Shown piece by piece: positions 35,478-43,588 of a stretch of DNA of 64,000 bases. Position numbers and translations under genes: made by a program. How positions within the stretch are numbered: position 1 is the first letter of the stretch; each line of letters begins with the position of its first letter. This DNA is from Alphaproteobacteria bacterium Ga0077535 (GTDB lineage Bacteria; Pseudomonadota; Alphaproteobacteria; Caulobacterales; Aquidulcibacteraceae): NCBI GenBank assembly GCA_001464425.1, contig LNEK01000037.1, positions 62,001 to 126,000 on the forward strand. The letters are read 5' to 3'. The notes under the pieces were generated by a model. The model saw only the letters and a list, made by a program, of their open reading frames with translations. It had not been told where the DNA came from and did not search any database.

Positions 35478-36332
35478 ATGCCGGGCCACGTTTTGCCAGA
35501 TGGGGCGACTATGTCCTACGCCGACACCGGCGCAGGTTCGCCCATCCTTCTGGTGCACGGCTGGGCGGCAAATGGCGGTTTTTTCCAAGATCTGAGTTCC
35601 CGCCTCTCCGGTTCGCATCGCGTCCTCACGCTGACGCTGCGCGGACACCCAGGCTCTGGGCAAGGCAGCTCACCGCTCACGATCGAAACGCTCGCGGACG
35701 ATATCGCGCATTTCGTTGAAACGCTCGACCTGAAAGGCGTTATCGCGCTGGGTTGGTCGATGGGCGCGATGGCGCTTTGGCGTGCAGCGCCAAAACTGGG
35801 CTCACGCCTCGCTGGCCTCATCATCGAAGACATGGCGCCCCGCCTGACCAACGATGAGAAATGGTCCCACGGCCTCTCTGGCGCCTACGCCACATCAGAC
35901 GTCGCCGGCACGCTCGGCGAAATTGAAGCCGATTGGCCCGCCTACGTCGCCCGCTTCGCTCCGCGCATGTTCGCCGCCGGCTTGAAAGACACGCGCCCAG
36001 AACTCGTCGATTGGGCGACCGCCGAAATGTCGAACGCCAACGGCCGCGCCATGGCGTCGCTTTGGGCCTCGATGGCCAAACAAGATTTCCGCGCCGATCT
36101 CGCGCGCATCGCTCAGCCGATGCTCGTGATCTCCGGCGGCGACAGCCAGGTCTACCCCGACGGCGCAACCGCATTCGTGGCGCACACCGCCCCGAACGCA
36201 TCGCGCGCCGTCATCCAAGGCGCAGGTCACGTCCCGCATCTCGAAGCGCCAGATGCATTCTTCAACCACATCGAAAATTTCGTCCGCTCGCAGCGGCGGA
36301 GTGAATTAAAAAGCGGAGGAGCAGTTCAATGA
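35478..36332 (+). CDS. alpha/beta-fold hydrolase
   Basis: A 284-residue cytosolic hydrolase. The oxyanion HGWAANGGFF motif follows strand ILLVHG; the nucleophile elbow is GWSMGA (Ser about residue 94), with the catalytic Asp in ISGGDSQVYPDG and His in GAGHVPHLEAP. No signal peptide. It is first in an operon with a TonB receptor (ATGA overlap) and is opposite an acyl-CoA ligase, so it may split an imported ester whose acid is then activated; this is inference. Confidence 0.87.
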   Translation: MPGHVLPDGATMSYADTGAGSPILLVHGWAANGGFFQDLSSRLSGSHRVLTLTLRGHPGSGQGSSPLTIETLADDIAHFVETLDLKGVIALGWSMGAMALWRAAPKLGSRLAGLIIEDMAPRLTNDEKWSHGLSGAYATSDVAGTLGEIEADWPAYVARFAPRMFAAGLKDTRPELVDWATAEMSNANGRAMASLWASMAKQDFRADLARIAQPMLVISGGDSQVYPDGATAFVAHTAPNASRAVIQGAGHVPHLEAPDAFFNHIENFVRSQRRSELKSGGAVQ

Positions 36333-38575
36333 AACGGTTTGGCGATCCGGCGCGGCTAGCGCTGTTGTTGGCGAGCGTATGTGCATCGCCATTTGTGTTC
36401 TCGAGTCCCGCCTTGGCGCAGGAAATGGCCGTTGAGGAAAGCGACGAACTTATCGTCACCGCCCGCCGCCGTGAGGAGAACCTGCAAGACGTTCCGATCG
36501 CGATCACGGTGCAAACCGCTGAACAGCTCGACCAGCGCGGCGCCTCCGACATCACGGTGCTGCAGCAAACGACGCCAAACGCCACCGTTCAGGTCGCGCG
36601 CGGCTCGAACTCGACGCTGATCGCGTTCATTCGCGGCGTCGGCCAGCAAGACCCGCTCTGGGGCTTCGAACCTGGCGTCGGCCTCTATGTTGACGACGTT
36701 TACATCGCCCGCCCGCAAGCGGCCGTTCTCGACATCTTCGACATCTCGCGCATCGAAGTGCTGCGCGGCCCGCAAGGCACGCTCTACGGCCGCAACTCGG
36801 TCGGCGGCGCCGTGCGTTACGTGACATCGGAAATGGACACCGAAGAAGCGCACCTGCGCGCGCGCTTCAACTATGGCTCCTACAATCAAACGGACGTGAT
36901 CCTCTCCGGCTCGCTGCCGCTGACTGAGAATCTCGTCGTCGGCGGCGCCCTCGCGCTTTACGTGCGCGACGGCTACGGCGAAAACCTCACCACCGGTGAA
37001 GAGCACTACAATAAGGACGTCGACGCCTATCGCATCAGCGCTCAGTGGACGCCGACTTCGGACCTCAGCATCCGCTTCACCGCCGATGGCGTTGATGACG
37101 ATTCAGCGCCGCGTCACGGCTATCGCCTTGCCGACTACCCGGCCGGCGGCCCGAGCTATGCGCCGCTGGACGATGTCTATGACACGCGCGCTGGCTCGGG
37201 TGACGAGAACCACGTCGAAACCCGCGGCTCGGCGTTGCACGTCGATTACGAGATCAGCCCGAGCCTCACCTTGCGTTCGATCACGGCGCACCGCGAAGGC
37301 CAAACCAACGGCACGATCGATTTCGACAACACGCCGAACCCGACATTGGATATTCCGGCCTTCTATTCCGACGAACAGTTCACGCAGGAATTCCAACTGC
37401 TGTTCGAGTATGACCGGATCCAAGGCGTCGCGGGCCTATTCTATCTCGACGGCATGGCTGAAGGCGCGTTCGACACGGTGCTTGGCGGCCTCGCCACCAC
37501 CATCTTCACGCAAGGCCGTGTCGACACCGAATCTCTCGCCGCCTTCGCGGACGTGAGCTTCGATGTCACCGATACGCTGGCGCTCTCAGTCGGCGGCCGT
37601 TGGACGCGCGATGAAAAGACTGGCCAAGTTTATCGCCAGAACTTCACCGGCATCCGCAGCCCATTCTTCGGAAACAGCGCGGCAATTCCTGGCCTCGTGC
37701 GCACCAACTACACCAACAGCGCCGAGTTCGAAGAATTCACCCCGCGCGTCTCACTGACCTGGGAGCCAAGCGACGATCTCACCGTCTACGGATCGTTCAG
37801 CCAAGGCTTTAAGTCTGGCGGCTTCGACATGCGCGGCGACGCGGTGTTCACGCCGGATACGGTCAATGGCTACGCGCCGGAGTTTGTCGATACCTACGAA
37901 ATCGGCTTCCACTCGTCGCTGATGCAGGGCCGCTTCAATCTGAGCGGCGCGGTCTTCCAGTCCGACTACACGGATATGCAGATCACCCGCCAAGAGCCGA
38001 CCACGTTGGGCGGCATCGCGAGCTTCGTCGACAACGCCGCTGCGGCTGAGATCCGCGGCGCCGAACTCGAAGGCCGCTTCCACTTCACCGACAACCTCAC
38101 CGCCAACTTTGCGGTCGGCTACATCGACGGTGAGTTCAAGGAATACATCTCCAACACGGTCGTCGCGAACCCCGCGCCGCCGCCGGCCACGATCGTCGTG
38201 CCGATCGATCTCTCGGGTTCTGCAGCATTGCAAAACACGCCGGATCTGACTGCCTCGCTCTCGTTCACGTATTCCGTGGAAGTGGCGGGCGGCCAACTCG
38301 CGATCACGCCATCGGCCGCCTATCGCGGCGACAGCCAAATGTTCGAGTTCGCAACACCGTTGCTCGATCAAGGCGCCTACACGCTCTACAACGCCTCCAT
38401 TACTTGGACGTCTGAGAGCGATCGCTTCCGGCTCGGCCTGCACGGGCAGAACCTGGGCGACGAAGTCTATCGCGTCGGCGGCTACAACTTCCCGGGCGCC
38501 ACGTTCGGCAACTCGATCATCGGCTTCTACGGTCCGCCGCAGACCGTGACGGCCTCTGTGGAAGTTCGTTTCTAA
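36329..38575 (+). CDS. TonB-dependent receptor
   Basis: A 748-residue outer-membrane receptor with a signal peptide (cleavage after PALAQ, about residue 31), a TonB-box-like DELIVTARRREE segment, a plug domain (residues about 45-155: DVPIAITVQTAEQL, RGPQGTLYGRNSVGGAVRYVT) and a beta-barrel ending in a typical terminal Phe (ASVEVRF). GGAGGAG precedes the ATG, which overlaps the hydrolase stop. No STN domain is present, so it is not an ECF-signalling receptor. It belongs to the large group used by alphaproteobacteria for organic nutrients; the ligand is unknown. Confidence 0.93.
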   Translation: MKRFGDPARLALLLASVCASPFVFSSPALAQEMAVEESDELIVTARRREENLQDVPIAITVQTAEQLDQRGASDITVLQQTTPNATVQVARGSNSTLIAFIRGVGQQDPLWGFEPGVGLYVDDVYIARPQAAVLDIFDISRIEVLRGPQGTLYGRNSVGGAVRYVTSEMDTEEAHLRARFNYGSYNQTDVILSGSLPLTENLVVGGALALYVRDGYGENLTTGEEHYNKDVDAYRISAQWTPTSDLSIRFTADGVDDDSAPRHGYRLADYPAGGPSYAPLDDVYDTRAGSGDENHVETRGSALHVDYEISPSLTLRSITAHREGQTNGTIDFDNTPNPTLDIPAFYSDEQFTQEFQLLFEYDRIQGVAGLFYLDGMAEGAFDTVLGGLATTIFTQGRVDTESLAAFADVSFDVTDTLALSVGGRWTRDEKTGQVYRQNFTGIRSPFFGNSAAIPGLVRTNYTNSAEFEEFTPRVSLTWEPSDDLTVYGSFSQGFKSGGFDMRGDAVFTPDTVNGYAPEFVDTYEIGFHSSLMQGRFNLSGAVFQSDYTDMQITRQEPTTLGGIASFVDNAAAAEIRGAELEGRFHFTDNLTANFAVGYIDGEFKEYISNTVVANPAPPPATIVVPIDLSGSAALQNTPDLTASLSFTYSVEVAGGQLAITPSAAYRGDSQMFEFATPLLDQGAYTLYNASITWTSESDRFRLGLHGQNLGDEVYRVGGYNFPGATFGNSIIGFYGPPQTVTASVEVRF

Positions 38576-38600
38576 ATCTCTCCCTGAGACACCTCAGACA

Positions 38601-38637
38601 CGGCGGCGCGAACACCCTCGCGCCGCCGTTTTCTTTT
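38601..38637 (+). terminator. Rho-independent terminator after the TonB receptor
   Basis: An 11-base perfect stem (CGGCGGCGCGA with its inverse) around the loop ACACCC, followed by TTTTCTTTT. It lies 25 bases past the receptor stop and just before the MFS gene, which therefore may have its own promoter or depend on read-through. Confidence 0.88.
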
Positions 38638-38641
38638 GCGT

Positions 38642-39952
38642 ATGAGCAGTCCCATGACCAAGACGACAGCAAACGCCGCGAAGCCCGAAGCGCCCGCCTA
38701 TCGCTATTGGGTGCTTGGTCTCCTGTTCATCGCCTACACGTTCAATTTCATCGATCGTCAGATCATGGGCATTTTGAATGTGCCCATCCAAACCGAACTC
38801 GGCGCCACCGATGAGCAAATGGGCCTGCTTGGCGGGCTCTCGTTTGCAATGCTCTATTGCGGCCTCGGCATTCCGATCGCTTATCTCGCCGATCGCTGGG
38901 ATCGCTCCTGGATCATGACGGCGGCGCTGGCGCTCTGGAGCGGCTTCACCGCGCTCTGCGGTGTCGCGACGACCTACACGCAGCTCTTCCTGGCGCGCAT
39001 GGGCGTCGGTGTCGGCGAAGCCGGCGGCGTCGCGCCTGCCTATTCTCTGATATCCGATTATTTTCCACCGAAAGAGCGCGCGCGTGCGCTAGCCGTCTAT
39101 TCGTTCGGTATTCCCATCGGCAGCGCCGCTGGCATTGCCTTTGGCGGCGTGATCGCGGCGACATTCGATTGGCGCGTGGCGTTCATCGCCGTTGGTCTCG
39201 CTGGCGTTTTGTATGCGCCGCTCTTCCGCCTCGTGCTGCGTGAACCGCCGCGCGGGCGCTACGACACCAAAGCCGGCGCGGCGCCTGATGCGCCCAAACC
39301 AAAAGCCGCGAGCTTCTTCAGCGCCATCAGCTACATCAGCAAGAAGCCGAGCTTCTGGCTGCTCTCCACCGGCGCAGCGTTCTCATCGATGATGGGCTAC
39401 GGCTCGTTCTATTGGATCCCAACCTTCCTGCAGCGCTCGTACAACTTCACCCTGACCGAGGCAGGCTTCTATTACGGCGCCATCCTGCTCGTCGGCGGCG
39501 TGATCGGCGTCTGGCTCGGCGGCTTCCTCGGCGACAAATTGGGCGCCAGCCGGCGCAGCATGTTTGCACTTGTGCCGGCGTGCGCGTGGTTGCTTGCAAT
39601 GCCGTGCTACGCGCTCGGCCTGCTCTCGCCCTCGCCGCAGATCGCGTTCTTCCTGTTCCTGGTGCCGACGGCCCTTGGCTTGGTGTGGCTCGGCCCCGTC
39701 ATCGCGGCGGTTCAGCATCTCGCACCAGCAACGATGCGCACGATGGCTTCAGCGAGCTTTCTGCTGATCAACAACCTGATCGGCATCGGCGCCGGCACAT
39801 GGTTGCTCGGCCGCATGTCCGTGGAGCTCAGCGCCCGCTTCGGCGAAGAATCGCTGCGCTATTCGATCCTGGCCGGCACCAGCTTCTACATCGTCGCCGC
39901 GCTGCTTTACCTCGTCGCCAGCCGGACGCTGAAGCGCGACTGGGTGGATTGA
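38642..39952 (+). CDS. MFS transporter, spinster-like
   Basis: About 436 residues with 12 predicted membrane helices. The first helix (YWVLGLLFIAYTFNFIDRQ) and the loop motif IAYLADRWDRSW are typical of the spinster-like MFS group often found beside TonB receptors and catabolic genes. The start could be 38642 or the ATG at 38654 (MTKTTANAAK). It would carry the substrate or its product over the inner membrane. It sits behind the terminator of the receptor gene. Confidence 0.88.
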   Translation: MSSPMTKTTANAAKPEAPAYRYWVLGLLFIAYTFNFIDRQIMGILNVPIQTELGATDEQMGLLGGLSFAMLYCGLGIPIAYLADRWDRSWIMTAALALWSGFTALCGVATTYTQLFLARMGVGVGEAGGVAPAYSLISDYFPPKERARALAVYSFGIPIGSAAGIAFGGVIAATFDWRVAFIAVGLAGVLYAPLFRLVLREPPRGRYDTKAGAAPDAPKPKAASFFSAISYISKKPSFWLLSTGAAFSSMMGYGSFYWIPTFLQRSYNFTLTEAGFYYGAILLVGGVIGVWLGGFLGDKLGASRRSMFALVPACAWLLAMPCYALGLLSPSPQIAFFLFLVPTALGLVWLGPVIAAVQHLAPATMRTMASASFLLINNLIGIGAGTWLLGRMSVELSARFGEESLRYSILAGTSFYIVAALLYLVASRTLKRDWVD

Positions 39953-40016
39953 TCATCTCTCTTCGCTGACAGCTTGCGCCGGCCGTTTTTCGAGCGGCTG
40001 TCCCTTCATTTCGACC

Positions 40017-40046
40017 TTGCATATAACTGACTGGTCAGTTATATGC
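40017..40046 (+). promoter_or_regulatory. tetR promoter fully overlapped by a 13-bp perfect inverted repeat operator
   Basis: GCATATAACTGAC and its exact inverse (40019-40046) flank a TG centre. The same stretch contains TTGCAT (40017-40022) and TATATG (40040-40045) 17 bases apart, a usable -35/-10 pair. A bound repressor would cover the whole promoter. Transcription from this -10 box would begin at or next to the A of the tetR ATG at 40052, implying a leaderless message. Confidence 0.82.
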
Positions 40047-40051
40047 TTTGA

Positions 40052-40705
40052 ATGGCTCCCAAATCCGCCGCCGCCAAGGCCCGCAGCCCCGCCCCGCGCT
40101 GGCAGCGCCGCGCCGACGCGCGACCAGAGGAAATCCTGGAAGCGGCCCTGGCCGAGTTCGACGAGCGGGGCTTTGAAGCCGCCCGCATGGAGGATATCGC
40201 CAAGGCCGCCGGCATCTCGAAGGCCGCGATCTACCTCTATTTTCCAAGCAAGATGGCGCTGCTGGAGGCGCTGATCGAAGCCAAGGTCGCGCCGCTAGCG
40301 GCACAGGCGCAAAAATTGGCCGCCGCCGGCCAAGCGGATCCGCTCAACGCGCTCAAACTTTTCGCAACCGTCGCCGCAGCACGCATGGCCGATCCGAAGG
40401 TGATCGCCGTGCCGCGTCTCGTCATCGGCATCTCCGGCCGCTTTCCCGAGATCGCCGAATATTATCGCACCCACGTCGTCGCCAAGGCGCGCGGCGCGCT
40501 CGAAAAGCTGATCGAAACCGGCATCGCCAACGGCGCCATGCGCAAAGTCGATACTGCGGCCGTGGTTCGCGCCTTCATCGGTCCGCTCTTCTTCGAAGCG
40601 ATGTGGACGCATGTCCTGAAGGGCGAAACCGCTCTCGCCGATCCGCAAAAGCTGATCGAACAGCAGTTCGATGTGCTGCTTCACGGATTGGAGCCACGCG
40701 CATGA
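40052..40705 (+). CDS. TetR family repressor of the efflux operon
   Basis: A 217-residue repressor with a Lys/Ala/Pro/Arg-rich N-terminus and a helix-turn-helix at about residues 27-70 (AALAEFDERGFEAARMEDIA, AGISKAAIYLYFPSK). The C-terminal part resembles TetR_C domains of AcrR/CecR-type regulators. It begins five bases after a perfect palindrome that overlaps its promoter, so it is almost certainly autoregulated, and its stop overlaps the next gene (ATGA). The layout tetR-hlyD-ATPase-permease resembles the E. coli cecR-ybhGFSR group. No Shine-Dalgarno sequence precedes the ATG. Confidence 0.9.
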   Translation: MAPKSAAAKARSPAPRWQRRADARPEEILEAALAEFDERGFEAARMEDIAKAAGISKAAIYLYFPSKMALLEALIEAKVAPLAAQAQKLAAAGQADPLNALKLFATVAAARMADPKVIAVPRLVIGISGRFPEIAEYYRTHVVAKARGALEKLIETGIANGAMRKVDTAAVVRAFIGPLFFEAMWTHVLKGETALADPQKLIEQQFDVLLHGLEPRA

Positions 40706-41526
40706 AGCGCCTAATACTTCCGCTCGCATTGCTGCTCGCCGCCTGTGGCGCGCGTGAGAGCGATACGCTGCAAGGCTATGGCGAGGCCGAATACATCTAC
40801 ATCGCCAGCCAAGAAACCGGCGTCGTGCGCGAGGTGCTCGTGCGCGAGGGCGAGCAGGTGGAAGCCGGCGCGCCAATCTTCACGCTCGACCGCGACCGCC
40901 TCGCCTTCAGCGCCGAATCCGCCAGCGCACAAGCGCAAGCCGCCAGCGCGGGCATCCGCACCGCACAGGCAGAAGCCGCACTCGCGCAACGCAATTTCAC
41001 GCGCGGCTCTGAATTGTTCGAGCGTGGCTTCTACCCACGCGCGCGATTGGACGCTGACCGCGCTGCGCGCGACACCGCCAATGCGCGTGTTGCACAAGCG
41101 CGCCGCGAAGCCAGCGCCGCCGGCGCCGCGACCGGGCTCGCGCGCCAGCGCCTAAGCGACACCGATGGTGCAGCGCCCGTCGCTGGCGTGATCCAACAAA
41201 TCTACCATCGCCCCGGCGAAGTCGTCGCCGCCGGCCAGCCGATCGCCGCTTTGCTCGCGCCCTCCAACATGAAAGTGCGCTTCTTCGCGCCGCAAGACAT
41301 GCTGGCGCGCTTGCCGGTAGGCGCGCGCGTCAATGTGAGCTGTGACGGCTGCGATGACGAGATCGTCGCGACGATCAGCTACGTCGCCACCGATCCGCAA
41401 TTCACGCCGCCGGTGATCTACTCGCTCGATCAACGCGAGAAGCTGGTCTTCTTGGTCGAAGCGCGCTTCGACGGGCCGAACGCCGTGCGCCCGGGCATGC
41501 CTGTCGATATCCGGCTCGCGGAATGA
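40702..41526 (+). CDS. HlyD-type periplasmic adaptor lipoprotein of ABC efflux system
   Basis: A 274-residue protein starting at the ATG at 40702, with a lipobox (LALLLAACG). It shows the biotinyl-lipoyl-like hairpin halves (EYIYIASQETGVVREVLVREGEQVEAGAPIF in pieces: VREVLVREGEQVEAG and VAGVIQQIYHRPGEVVAAG), with an alpha-helical coiled coil rich in Ala/Gln/Glu between them (about residues 75-155). It would bridge the ABC transporter to an outer-membrane channel. A longer upstream reading lies inside tetR and is discarded. Overlaps on both sides (ATGA) show tight coupling. Confidence 0.9.
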   Translation: MKRLILPLALLLAACGARESDTLQGYGEAEYIYIASQETGVVREVLVREGEQVEAGAPIFTLDRDRLAFSAESASAQAQAASAGIRTAQAEAALAQRNFTRGSELFERGFYPRARLDADRAARDTANARVAQARREASAAGAATGLARQRLSDTDGAAPVAGVIQQIYHRPGEVVAAGQPIAALLAPSNMKVRFFAPQDMLARLPVGARVNVSCDGCDDEIVATISYVATDPQFTPPVIYSLDQREKLVFLVEARFDGPNAVRPGMPVDIRLAE

Positions 41527-42452
41527 GCGACGAGATCGTCATCGATGTGCGCGGGCTGACGAAATCGTTCGGCGGCCGCAAAGTCGTCGATGACTTCGAT
41601 CTGAAAGTGCCGCGCGGCGCGATCTACGGTTTCTTGGGGCCGAACGGCTCCGGCAAGACAACGACGATCCGTATGGTCTGCGGCCTGCTGAAGCCAGAAA
41701 GCGGCGAAGGCGAAGTGCTCGGCTTCGATGTGCTGAAAGAGAGCCTCAAGATAAAAGAGCGCGTCGGCTACATGACGCAGAAATTCTCGCTCTACGAAGA
41801 TCTCTCGATCCGCGAGAACCTTGAGTTTATCGCTCGCCTTTACGAACTCGATCACCGCGACGACCGTGTCGATAAAGCGCTTGTCGATCTCGGCCTTGCC
41901 GAGCGCCAAGGTCAGCTCGCCGGCAAACTCTCCGGCGGCTGGAAGCAGCGCCTGGCACTCGCCGCGTGCATGATCCACGAACCGGAATTGCTGCTCCTAG
42001 ATGAGCCGACCGCCGGCGTCGATCCCAAAGCGCGGCGCGATTTCTGGGATCAAATCCGCCGCTATTCAGCGCAAGGCGTCACTACGCTCGTCTCTACGCA
42101 CTACATGGACGAAGCGGTGCAATGCGATTCCATCGCCTACATCGCCTACGGCAAAAAGCTGATTGACGCCCCGACTGGTGACATCCCCGCGCAGATCGGC
42201 CTCTCGTGCTGGCGCATCGCTGGCCGACCGCTGATGCAGGCGCACGCGATGCTGGAGCAATCTGAAGGCGTCGAACTCGTCGCTCGCTTTGGGGCGGCCA
42301 TGCACGCCTGCGGCAAGGACGCCGCTGCGCTGGAACGCGCTGTGCGCGCTGTAAAGGTCGCGCAACCGCATCTGCAAATCGAAAAAATCGAAGCCGGATT
42401 CGAGGAGATCTTCATCTACCTCATGTCCGGCAGCATCGATAACTTCCAATGA
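41523..42452 (+). CDS. ABC transporter ATP-binding protein (drug-efflux type)
   Basis: A 309-residue ATPase with one nucleotide-binding domain: Walker A GPNGSGKTTT, Q-loop MTQKFSLYEDL, signature LSGGWKQRLALAA, Walker B LLLLDEPTAGVDP and H-loop STHYMDEA. The Gly-Gly-Trp variation in the signature is seen in the YbhF-like group. A C-terminal extension of about 80 residues follows. Only one ATPase domain is present, unlike the tandem domains of E. coli YbhF. It sits between the HlyD adaptor and the permease. Confidence 0.93.
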   Translation: MSDEIVIDVRGLTKSFGGRKVVDDFDLKVPRGAIYGFLGPNGSGKTTTIRMVCGLLKPESGEGEVLGFDVLKESLKIKERVGYMTQKFSLYEDLSIRENLEFIARLYELDHRDDRVDKALVDLGLAERQGQLAGKLSGGWKQRLALAACMIHEPELLLLDEPTAGVDPKARRDFWDQIRRYSAQGVTTLVSTHYMDEAVQCDSIAYIAYGKKLIDAPTGDIPAQIGLSCWRIAGRPLMQAHAMLEQSEGVELVARFGAAMHACGKDAAALERAVRAVKVAQPHLQIEKIEAGFEEIFIYLMSGSIDNFQ

Positions 42453-43588
42453 AGTTGCTCGACCTCTCCTGGTCGCGCGTGTTTGCCGTGTTCTTGAAAG
42501 AACTGGTGCAGATGCGCCGCGACCGGCCGACGTTCGCGATCATGATCATGATGCCGGTCATGCAGCTCGTACTCTTCGGCTTCGCCATCAACACCGATCC
42601 GCGCCATCTGCCCGCTGTCGTAGAAATGCGTGAGGACGGCCCGCTAACGCGCGCGTTCCTCGCTTCGCTGCACGCCTCCTCCTACATCGACATCGTCGCC
42701 ATCACGCAAGGGCCGGATGAAGCAGAAGCGATGCTGCGCTCCGGCGACGCCACATTTCTGATCTCCATCCCCGAAGGCTTCGAGCGCCGCCTCGTGCGCG
42801 GCGAGCGCCCGCAAATGCTGATCGCCGCCGACGCCAGCGATCCAGTCGCCGCGGGCGGCGCCATTGGCGCCATCGAGCGGATCGCCCAATCCGCGTTCGC
42901 GCCGGAATTTCAAGGGCCCCTCGGCTATCTCGCGCGGCCGCCGCCTGCGTACGAGATCGTCGTCCATCGCCGCTACAACCCAGCCGGCGTTAGCGCCTTT
43001 AACATTGTACCGGCATTGCTCGGCGTCATTCTCACTATGACCATGGTGCTGATCACCTCGATCGCGCTGACGCGCGAGAGCGAGCGCGGCACGATGGAGA
43101 ACCTGCTCGCAACGCCAATCCGCCCGCTCGAAGTTATGATCGGCAAGACCACGCCTTACATCGGCGTTGGCGCGATCCAGGTCGCCATCGTGCTGATCGC
43201 AGCGACATTGCTTTTCCGCATTCCGTTCGCCGGCTCGTTCCTAGCGTTCCTGGTCGCCGTTACGCTCTTCATCTTCGCCAACCTGATGCTTGGCTATCTC
43301 ATCTCCACCGCGGCGCGCACGCAGCTGCAGGCAATGCAGATGACGTTCTTCATCTTCCTGCCGTCCATCCTGCTTAGTGGCTTCATGTTTCCGTTCCGCG
43401 CCATGCCGGATTGGGCGCAAGCCATCGGCACGGCGCTGCCGATCACGCACTTCCTGCGCATCGTGCGCGAGATCATGCTGAAGGGCGCAGGCTTCACCGA
43501 CATTGTCGGCGACCTCTTGCCGCTTGCGCTTATTTTGCTGACTTTAGCGACGCTGGCGCTGCTGCGCTTCAGGCGTACGCTGGATTAG
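42449..43588 (+). CDS. ABC-2 type permease of efflux system
   Basis: A 379-residue membrane protein: one N-terminal helix (FAIMIMMPVMQLVLFGFAI), a large periplasmic loop, and five C-terminal helices (from about residue 185). The conserved LTREsERGTMENLLATPIRPLE segment marks ABC-2 permeases of the YbhS/YhhJ type. It would work as a homodimer, since only one permease gene is present. It is the last gene of the operon and overlaps the convergent epimerase gene by four bases. Confidence 0.92.
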   Translation: MKLLDLSWSRVFAVFLKELVQMRRDRPTFAIMIMMPVMQLVLFGFAINTDPRHLPAVVEMREDGPLTRAFLASLHASSYIDIVAITQGPDEAEAMLRSGDATFLISIPEGFERRLVRGERPQMLIAADASDPVAAGGAIGAIERIAQSAFAPEFQGPLGYLARPPPAYEIVVHRRYNPAGVSAFNIVPALLGVILTMTMVLITSIALTRESERGTMENLLATPIRPLEVMIGKTTPYIGVGAIQVAIVLIAATLLFRIPFAGSFLAFLVAVTLFIFANLMLGYLISTAARTQLQAMQMTFFIFLPSILLSGFMFPFRAMPDWAQAIGTALPITHFLRIVREIMLKGAGFTDIVGDLLPLALILLTLATLALLRFRRTLD

